NCBI GenBank assembly: GCA_945861865.1
Contig: CAMAWN010000033.1
Location: forward strand, 1-39,418
DNA length: 39,418 nucleotides
Reading direction: 5' to 3'
Source: Candidatus Kuenenia stuttgartensis
Lineage (GTDB): Bacteria > Planctomycetota > Planctomycetia > Planctomycetales > Planctomycetaceae
The translations under genes and the position numbers were made by a program. A model generated the notes under the pieces. That model ran no database searches. It had not been told where the DNA came from and was given only the letters and a program-made list of their open reading frames with translations. Numbering within the stretch: the stretch's first letter is position 1; every line of letters starts with the position of its first letter. Of the stretch, positions 8,477-17,300 are shown in pieces.

Positions 8477-8802
8477 TTGCGAACGACCTTGAGTGACGCC
8501 AGAAATTCGTGAGGCAGGTGTAGAGCCTGCCTCACGGCGTTTTGAAAGGAGTCGGTGCGTCAGCGAAAAGTCGTTGATTGCTCACGATGAGGCGATGTTG
8601 CCGCTCGACAACATGACCGTGCAATCGGTCCAACAAGTGCCTCGATTTTGATAAGCGGGCTCTCTGGGACTGGTGAGCAACGCGGTGAAATGAGACCTTA
8701 GTGTGCGGTGGCTTGTCCCCGCATTCGACAGATTGAAACGCGAGCTGGGATGCTTGCGATCTCACAGCAGCACAGGGACGTGCGCGATCATGGATTACTC
8801 AC
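8477..8802. other. Gene-free stretch upstream of the TPR/TolQR cluster
   Basis: These 326 bases carry the small palindrome at 8508-8536 and otherwise no convincing gene, RNA or promoter. A 77-codon minus-strand frame (8532-8765) has a composition unlike the neighbouring proteins and no ribosome site, so I treat it as noncoding. The promoter for the cluster beginning at 8803 should lie here, but no good -35/-10 pair is evident. Confidence 0.5.
8508..8536. repeat. Short palindrome, possible terminator of the DUF1501 operon
   Basis: CGTGAGGCAGG (8508-8518) and CCTGCCTCACG (8526-8536) form a perfect 11-bp stem around a 7-nt loop, 31 bp after the DUF1501 stop. A short GCGTTTTG follows, giving only a weak U-run. 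The arm sequence resembles one half of the element at 7128-7193. Confidence 0.6.
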
Positions 8803-11226
8803 ATGCGAGCGTCTCGAATCGGTGTGGTCGTGGTTTGCGGGGTGGTTTCGTTTTGGCTGAGCAGTTCGGCGTGGAGCCAGGACGCAGCTAAGACCAAAGA
8901 GGTGCCCGCGCTCAAAGGTTCGATCGTCGAGGACCGGGCCGCCAAGAAGCTGGTCGAGGCTGGAGACGCTCGGTACGAGGCGGATGAAGTCTCGAAGGCC
9001 GTCGAGATTTGGCAGTCAGTGATTGAGCGATACCCCAAGAGCAAGGTGCGCTACGAAGCCTACATGCGGTTGGGGAATTTCTTTCTCCAGCGAGATCGAC
9101 AATACGACAAAGCTCGCGCGCAGTTTGAGGCGGTTGCCTCGGAAGAAAACAAGGACGAAGAGCAGCGGGCCGAGGCAACTCTCAAAGCGGGGATTTGTTT
9201 TTACGAGGCTCGCAACTTCGGCAAGTGCTTTCAGGTGATGCGTGACGTGATCGAGAAGTATCCCGTCAGCAAACAGGTCAACGAGGCGTACTACTACATC
9301 GGCCTCGGTCACTTCCAACTCGGCCACTACAGCCGAGCAATCTCAGCGCTGGAGAAAGTCGGCACGACGCTGGTCAGCGAAGAGGGCAAAGTCGAGAAGC
9401 TGGAAGCGGGCAAGCGACTCTTCGTGAAGATCGAAGACGCGGACCTGTCGGCGCTCGAGCCGGGTCAATCCATCAAGATTGAGTGCATCGCGACCAGCGG
9501 CGACAAGGAAATCGTCGAATGCTTCTCAGTCGGTCGCAACGTGCGGATCGCGCTGGGAAGTTTGCTGACGAAGCTCGGCAAGCCGCAGTCGGGAAACGGG
9601 ACACTCGAACTGAAGGGGGACGACACCGTCGAGGTCTCGTACATCGACGAGCAAACGGCCGACAAGCAATTCAATCGCAAGCTGCTGCATAAAGTCACGG
9701 TGGTCGGCAACGGACTGCTGTCGATCACCGATGGAGCGTTCAAGGAGACGCTGCGCGGCGTGGTGCTTGGCAAGACGATCAACCTGCAAATCATCGACGC
9801 GGACCGCGACCTGACTGATGTCGCAGACACCATTAAGGCAACCGTCGAGGTCATCCGGCCGAAGACCGATGAGGAGATCGAGAACGAATTGGTCGAACTC
9901 AAGAAGTCCGGCAAGGCGGTCGCGACCGACGACGAAGGAGAGCCGAAGATCGAGAAGTTCAAAAAGGTGGATCGCGTCGAAATCACGCTGACGGAGGTGA
10001 AGGTCGAGAATCAATTCGAGAAGAAGCCGGCTGGTGACGATGCAACCGAAGCTCCCAAGACAACGGCTGCGAATACAACGGTTCAACCAAATACGACGGA
10101 AGGCGCTCCGCCGACGAAGAGCGAGACGAAACCAGCCGGCTCGGCGGCTCAACCTGCGGTGAAGCCGGTCGAGGATAATTCGATTCACTCGGGCGTGTTC
10201 CGTGTGACGATTGCGTTGGCGAAGGCTGAGGACGTTGTTTCCACCGACGATGCCTTGCAGGCGTTGCCGGGAGATTTCGTGCGGCTGACGTACAAGGACG
10301 ACAAGAACACGACGGCGGAGGCTCGGACGGTCACGTTCGATGCGAAGGCGATTGAAGGAAATCTCGGCGGCGTGCGTGTCACCAAGGCGTTGATCTCTGA
10401 CCGCGAATTGCGAGTGCAGACGCAACTCAAAACGGCTCACGCGCTGACCAACATTGGTAATCGGTACAAAGAATTCGGCCTGAAGAAAAACGCCGACGCC
10501 AAGTACGAGCAGGCTCTCGATCTGTGCGATGAGATCATGTCCGAGGCCACGAAGCTGGGCGGTAAGTTGCTCGAAGAAACCTATGTGCAACTCTGGAAGA
10601 TCTACTACGAGATGGACAAGCTGGAACTCGCCGCCGCGATGGCCGAGCGATTGCAACGCGATTTTCCCAACAGCGGTTTCGTGGATGACGCGCTTCTGCA
10701 ACTGGCCGACGTCGCTCTCAAGCAGAGCAACTTCAACCGTGCGATCGGCGTCTATCAGCGGCTGGTCAACATGCCAACCAGCCAACTCCGCGGTGAGGCT
10801 CAGTTCGGCATCGCTCAGTGCTACGACAAGATGGCCGACCAACAGCCGAACGAAGCGGCGAAAGCACAACTCTTTGACCGAGCGTTTCAGGAATACAAAA
10901 AGGTCTTCGACAACTTCCCGGAAAGCGGCCGAGTCGGCGAGGCAGTCGCTCAGATGGCCAACTACTACTACCGCCAGAAGGACTACGCTCGCGCCGTGGA
11001 CATCTTCGAGACGGTGCTCGAAAACCATCCGGACGCGAAGTTCCTGGACGTGATCCTGTTCAACTACGGCCGCTGCCTGTATCGCATGGACCGCAAGGCC
11101 GAGGCTCGCAAGCGCTTCGATCAGCTCATCGGCGACTATCCGGAAAGCCCGCTCGCCGGAGATGCGAAGAAGATTTCGGAAGCGCTCAACAAGGCGGAAC
11201 GAACCGCAGCTCCGAAGGGAAATTGA
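8803..11226 (+). CDS. Exported TPR protein with modules shared with the giant neighbour
   Basis: This is an 807-aa secreted TPR scaffold. A signal peptide (IGVVVVCGVVSFWLSSSAWS) is followed by TPR units at about residues 45-190 (KAVEIWQSVIERYPKSKVRYEAYMRLG, YYYIGLGHFQLGHYSRAISALE). The middle, about 205-525, is beta-type with LGKTINLQIIDADRDLTD and GDFVRLTYKD motifs, interrupted by a Thr/Pro/Ala-rich linker (nt 10018-10185). C-terminal TPRs run from about 555 to 795 (PNSGFVDDALLQLADVALKQ, PESGRVGEAVAQMANYYYRQ). The same order (TPR, beta modules, TPR) is found in the much larger next gene, so the two look like paralogues. As the first gene of the TolQ/TolR cluster it probably forms a periplasmic or outer-membrane-side platform. 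Function is inferred from context only. Confidence 0.87.
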   Translation: MRASRIGVVVVCGVVSFWLSSSAWSQDAAKTKEVPALKGSIVEDRAAKKLVEAGDARYEADEVSKAVEIWQSVIERYPKSKVRYEAYMRLGNFFLQRDRQYDKARAQFEAVASEENKDEEQRAEATLKAGICFYEARNFGKCFQVMRDVIEKYPVSKQVNEAYYYIGLGHFQLGHYSRAISALEKVGTTLVSEEGKVEKLEAGKRLFVKIEDADLSALEPGQSIKIECIATSGDKEIVECFSVGRNVRIALGSLLTKLGKPQSGNGTLELKGDDTVEVSYIDEQTADKQFNRKLLHKVTVVGNGLLSITDGAFKETLRGVVLGKTINLQIIDADRDLTDVADTIKATVEVIRPKTDEEIENELVELKKSGKAVATDDEGEPKIEKFKKVDRVEITLTEVKVENQFEKKPAGDDATEAPKTTAANTTVQPNTTEGAPPTKSETKPAGSAAQPAVKPVEDNSIHSGVFRVTIALAKAEDVVSTDDALQALPGDFVRLTYKDDKNTTAEARTVTFDAKAIEGNLGGVRVTKALISDRELRVQTQLKTAHALTNIGNRYKEFGLKKNADAKYEQALDLCDEIMSEATKLGGKLLEETYVQLWKIYYEMDKLELAAAMAERLQRDFPNSGFVDDALLQLADVALKQSNFNRAIGVYQRLVNMPTSQLRGEAQFGIAQCYDKMADQQPNEAAKAQLFDRAFQEYKKVFDNFPESGRVGEAVAQMANYYYRQKDYARAVDIFETVLENHPDAKFLDVILFNYGRCLYRMDRKAEARKRFDQLIGDYPESPLAGDAKKISEALNKAERTAAPKGN

Positions 11227-11233
11227 TCCGTCA

Positions 11234-11320
11234 GGTGGGTCGAGTCATCGATACCCATTCCTCGTTTCTACTAATTACGGTTCCTGATTGGTGGGTCTCG
11301 CGATGTTCGACCCACCCTAC
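11234..11320. repeat. Inverted-repeat element, GGTGGGTC type
   Basis: GGTGGGTCGAGTCA (11234-11247) recurs inverted as TGTTCGACCCACC (to 11316). The right half is also self-complementary: GGTGGGTC at 11290-11297 pairs with GACCCACC at 11309-11316. It fills most of the gap between the two TPR genes. It has the same nested-palindrome design as the other elements in the window but a different sequence. Confidence 0.65.
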
Positions 11321-11338
11321 TTTGATAGGACGACTGAC

Positions 11339-14300
11339 ATGCCACGATTGATTTCTTACGCCTTCGGAATTGCGTTGGTGTTGGCATCCGGACATGCGGC
11401 CTTCGCTCAGCCGGCGAATGCGCCAGTAAAAGCGGCGGCGGAGGACTCCAAGCAGTTGGATGCCGTCTCGCAGGAGGCGGCGAAGCTGGAGGCGGACCTC
11501 AATAAGTTCAAGGACACTTCGCCGGAGGCCGGTGAGTTGTTGGTCAAGTTGACTGACCTCTATCACCTGCATGGTCGAGTGTTCGGGTTGATCCGCGCGG
11601 GGCAGCGGTTTTCGGCGGCGCATCCGGGCGATCCGCGAAATCAGGCGGTGATGCTCAAGTTGATCGACGGGTTGGAGGCGATGTCGCGGCACAAGGAGCT
11701 GACGGTTTCGATCCGGCAGTTCATTCAGAAGTATCCGACGGCTCCGCAGAACGTGGAGTTGGAAGAGCGATTGGCGAAGGCGCTCGACAAACTGGGTGAT
11801 CGTGCGAAAGCGGCGGAGACTTACCGCGCGATGTGGCAGCGGCAGCCAAATGTGAACGGGCGAAAGTTCGGTGAGGCGGCAGTTTTACGATTCAATCAAG
11901 GGTCGCAGCAGGAAATCTTCGATGGCAACGTGCTCGCCGAGGACATGCTCGACAAGCTGCCGGCGGGTGAATTCACGAAGCTGCTGGCGGGCAACGCGCA
12001 TTATCGGTGGCGGCAGTACGGGCAGTGGGCGAAGGCCAACACGCTCGGAGCCAAGATGCTGGCGAAGGGGTTGCCGTACTCGCCAGAAGAAACCCGCGAG
12101 TTGCAGCGGATGCAGGGTGAGCAATTCAACTACCTCGGCCAATACGCGAACGCGGCGAATCATTATCGGCAGGCGCGAGCGATCCGCGATGACTGGTCGG
12201 CGCTCAATCAGCTCATTTACTCGATGTACTACTCGCAAGCGAAGGGGGCCGAGTTCGAGCCGCTCGTGAATGAGTTCGACGCGAAGTACCCGGATCGCGA
12301 GGAGCGGTTCGAGAAGCGATCGTTGCTCGTGACCGCGTTGATTCGCGACGGCGACAAAGCTCGCGGGCTGGAGATGATCAAGCCGCTGCTGGCGTTCAAC
12401 CCGATGCTGAGCAGCGTCGCCAGCCTCTTCGTGCAGAACGCCGGGACTGAGCCGGCTCAGTTCCAGGCGGCTGAGGCAGTGTTGCGAGACGCTCTGGCGA
12501 AGAACCCGAAGTACAACGCGTACTACCTGCGGCACGAGTTGGCGTTGACGATCTGCCGCGACCGGCTCAAGGACGACGCCAAGTGCAAGGCGATGTGTCG
12601 TGAGTTTCTCGACCAAGTCCCCGGCAACGATGGGCATTCGTGGAACATTCTTTCGCATCTGTTGTTTCAAGCGACGAACGACGCCGAGTTTCAGCAGGAC
12701 GTGCAGCGCTATTTGGCCGCTCGGCGGAAAAACCTGCACATGGCGACGTTCATCCAATACTTGCAGTCGTACATCGATCAGGCGAAGCCGAACAAAGACT
12801 TGACTGCCCGCGTTGCGTACGCGGTGGCGGAACTCAAGAAGCAGAACGACGACCCGGTTGTCGCGTTGTGGCTGAAGTGGACGCACAACATTTATCACGG
12901 CCCGGATGCCCCGATCCGAGCGAACTTGCGAGCGAACCATCTCGCCACTTTGCCGGAGCCGATGTGGGAACAGCTCATGGCCGAGGAGGCTTATTACTTC
13001 CGGCATATCCCGCCACAGGTCAAACAGCGTGAGGACTCCGCTCGCACGTATTTGGAACTGGCGAAGCGGTTCCCTAAGAACCGGTCCTATCTCGACGAGG
13101 CGTTGGTCTCAGTGAGCGATTACGGGCCGATCGACATCAGCAAACAGATCTTCGACTTGTTCGTCGCACAGGAGCCGTTGCAAAACAACTCAGATCAGTG
13201 GCGGCGGCTGTTCATGATCGCGGACCAGCACAAGGATCAGAGTCTTGCCAAGCGAACGCTCGAATACGCTCAGAAATCCCAGGCGAAGTTCGGCAAAGAC
13301 AGTGGTTACGCCTCCGGCATTGGCGACGCTTTGACGCGGCATCAATTGCTGGCGGAAGCGACGGCCTATTGGCAATTCGGCCGCACGCACGACCGGCAGT
13401 CGAGCGAGTCGGCCGAATGTGCTTCGCGGCTCTTCACGCCGTTGAAGACTCCGGACGAACGAATTGCATTCGCGAACGAGATGCTGCAAACCAACACACC
13501 GTACAACACGCGATTCGCACAGTGGGCGGTAAACGCGTACATGGAAAAGGCTGACCTCGACAGCGTCGAGCGGGTCACTCGCGACGCGCTGACCAAGCAA
13601 CTGGAGAAGACTTTCCAGCCGGCCATTTGGGACGCGACGCAGTGGTACAACTTGGTCTACGGCGTGCGAGTCCAGCCGGACAAGATGAAGGAATTGCCCC
13701 CCGCCTCGAAGCAGCGGGTTTACGCCTTGGTTCGCGATATCAACTTCGATTGGGGTTCCTCGCAGGCTCAGATTTACCACCTGGAAGGGCTGACTCCGGC
13801 CGAGCTTCTGCAAGTGCCGCCGATCAAGCGGTTGCTGATTATCGCTGATGCGACTCGCAAGCTGTACGCGGACGCGCATCGCTGGGACATGTTGATGGTC
13901 GTCGCACAACAGCAGATGGCGACCAAGGACTACATCAGTGCAGCGACGCTGCTGACGGGATTGCTCACGAACATTCCGAACGTCGATGAGCCTCGCAAGG
14001 CGACGGGCCGCAACCTCGTCAGCCAGTGCTACACACGCATCGGCGCAGTCGGCCTGACCATCGACGAGAAATCGCCGATCGCTCCGCTGCTGCAAGCGGC
14101 GATGTATCTGCGGCTCGGCGATGAGCGGCTGGCGATCGAGGCCTACACGGCCAACAAAAAGTTATTCGACGATTACCGTGACGAAGTCCCGGTCGATCTG
14201 GTCCTATTCGTCTGCCAGAACTTGATGGCGGCGGGAGGTAACGAAAACTTGGAAAAGGTCGAAGACACCTTGCGCTCGTGGCTCATCAAGCACGACATGA

Positions 14301-17300
14301 GCACGACGTTTGATGCGGCGACGAAGGCTGGCGTGCAACTGCTGCTGGCCAAGAATTTTTACAATGCGCAGCGCTACGACGTCGCCCGCTCGGAATACAC
14401 GACGGTCATCAATCGCTTCCCGAACACGCCGTATTCGACCGAGGCGGAATTCGGCATCGGCGAGACGTTCATGGCTCAAAAAGTCTACGACCAGGCCGAA
14501 GCGGTCTTTGAAAAACTGGCGACCAGTCGCGAGGCTGAAGTCGTTGTGCGAGCGGAATTCCTGCGTGGCGTGCTTGCGCATCGCCGTGGCGATCAGGACG
14601 AGGCACGGCTCATCTTTCGCAACGTGCTTGATCGTGTGCCGAACATCGAACTCGCCAATCAGGCATTGTTCAATCTCGCCGAAGTTTACGGCTCGGAAGA
14701 GCGGTACATGGATCAACTCAACCTGCTCCGCACGGTCGGACGACTGGGTCGATCCAGCAAGCGGTTTCACTCGCCGGGGCAGGCATTGTCGATCGTCGTA
14801 CAGGACAGCGATCTGGGCATCAGCCGTGGGCACAACAAAATTCCGGTCATCGTCAGGACGATTCCCGGAGGCGACGAGGAGGTTGTCTATCTGACCAGCG
14901 GCGGCGCGGGCAAGGGGTTGTTCCGCACCGATCTCGAAACGGCGCTCGGTCAAGTCAAGAAGCGTGACAAAGTGTTGCAGCTCACCGGCAAGGATCAGAT
15001 CAAGTGCGACTACCCGGACGAGTTCAAGAAAGAGTTCAAGAGCGTTCCACTTTCCGACGTCGAGATCAAAATCGCGTCGAACGCGCGATTTGAAATCGCC
15101 AGCCAGAAGATCGTTGATGAAAAAGAAGAAACGTTCTCGCAGAAGCTGGCTCGCGAGGAGCAGGAGCAGGACAACGAACGCAATCGCCGGACGCAGGTGC
15201 GGCCAAAGAATCAGGTCAAGCCGGGCAATCAAGTCTTTCTCAAAGTGACCGATCCGGATCGCGACCTGACCGACGAACCGGATACGGTCTTCGTTAAATT
15301 GACCGCCGACAGCGGTGATCAAGTGCAAGTGGCGGTCAAGGAAACCGGCCCGCACACCGGCATCTTCGAAGGGACCGCACAGACCGGCGAGCTGCCGGCA
15401 GGCGCGCTCGCTAGCGACACGTCGATTGATCACAGCCCGCTCATGTCGATCGACAAGAAGAAGGAATCGTTTTGGCTCAGCGAACCGGATGGTGCCGTGC
15501 CCAAGTTGCTGACCATCGACATGAAAGACCTCAACCCGGTCGATCGCGTGAAGATCTGGTCGCCGAAGCCGGAGACTCAGATTCCGATTCGCGGAGAGCT
15601 GTTCGGCAGCAACGACGGCGAATTTTGGTTCCGCCTCGCGTCGCATCCGGAACCGATGAAGGGCGACAAATTGTTCGACGAATACGCCGCGATGCGTCGC
15701 CGCGTTTATGCCGGCAGTTTTACCGGCTACACGACGTGGGATCAGGTCAAGCAACTCGCGAAGAGCAACAAGCCATCCGAAGAGGAAGATGTCGCCAATG
15801 GCCTACTGTGGTCGCGAGCGGAAGACGCCGAAGACTCGAAAAGGCCATACGGAGTCATCTGGTACGGCAAGCTCGTGCAGCCAAAGGCCGGAGCCGCGCG
15901 CCTGCAAATTCAAGGCGTGACGACCGCTCTAGCGATTGACGGCGTACTCGAAATGCCGCTTGGCCCCGGCAACCGCACGGTCGATGTGTGGCTCGATAAA
16001 GGATTGCACGACGTGACAATCTTCGCCGCCGTCAATCAAGCGACGCAGATCTCGCAAGCGATCTGGGCACGAGCCGATATCAATCGTCAGCAGGTTCAAC
16101 TTGGCCCGTTCCTGAAGTCCGATTTTGATCTCGCGCTGGCCGAAGCTCGTGAAGTCGTTCAGTCCACGAAGCCAGCCGCCACGGAAATTGTGCTGGGGAT
16201 CGAGTCGCTCAAGCTCACGAAGAAGACGGAACTCTTTGGCGTCGTCAAAGAACGGAATCCGGCACAAATCGGCAATTGGGCCGCGCTGGAAGATTCCGCT
16301 GTGTGGGAATTCGACGGTGCTCAGCCAGGTGTCTACGACGTCTTTCTCGAATGTGCTCACGGTGGCGGAGGTGGTTCGACTTTCGATCTTGAGTGCGCCG
16401 GAACAAAGTTGAAAGGCGTTGTTCCGAACACCGGCAACTGGACCGTCGCGCAGCTCACTCGTTTCGGCACGATCGTCATCGACAAAGCGGGCAAGCAAAC
16501 GCTGTCGATCAAGCCGACTGCGATTGCCGGCGGTGGCCTGATGGAACTGCGATCTGCGAAGCTCGTCCCCGCGATCGACGCCCGCGTCGTGCAAACGCCC
16601 GGTGCGTGGGAGTTCCGCTTCCCGTCCAACGACCTGCGATACGTCCGCTTCAAAGTCAACGAATACCTCGGAGACGCCATTGCCGTGAATCATGTCGAGA
16701 TTGGCGGCCGAGGGATCGCGCACTCGAAAGTTGAAGCGGGCAAAGCGGCCGACGATGTCGAGCGACTCTACATCCCGACCGAGTCGGACGTGCTCGAACT
16801 CTCGAACAACAACACGCTGGAGATTGCCGGTGGCGACGTCGTCACAGCGGGCTACACCGACGAGTTCACGCAGAACGAGAATTCGAGTTCGGTGTTGCTC
16901 AGCGAGAAACTGTTCGCGACGTACTTCAACGCGAGCGTCGGAGCGATCAACTACGACTTCCAGCGGCTCGACAATGGGCAGGTGCAGAACATCGAGAAGA
17001 TCGTCGTCCGCGCCGATCCCGGCGAACGCTTTGTGGTCTCGATCACCGATTACGACTTGGATACGACCATCGGTCAAGACACGCTGGAATTTGAAGTCTC
17101 CGTGAACGACGGCGAACCGATCAAGCTGTCAGCCATCGAACGCGAGCTGACTTTTAGCGGCACGTTCACGAAAGAAATCGACACAGTTCTGGCGGGCTCG
17201 TCTGCCGCCGAGGCCGACAACACCGAAGGCAAGCTGAAGGTCAAACCGGGCGACCGCATTGTCATCCGGTATCTCGATGCCCAGAACACATTCCCCGGCC

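Noticed and set aside
8532..8765. 77-codon minus-strand frame upstream of the TPR cluster
   Set aside because: No Shine-Dalgarno, no recognisable domain and no partner; it looks like chance in GC-rich DNA.
11288..11338. GTG start 17 codons upstream for the giant TPR protein
   Set aside because: It lies inside the GGTGGGTC repeat and would place a polar stretch before a clear signal peptide.
11885..13006. Long minus-strand open frames opposite the TPR, DUF1501 and MnmE genes
   Set aside because: They are GC-driven antisense shadows rich in Arg/His with no family features.
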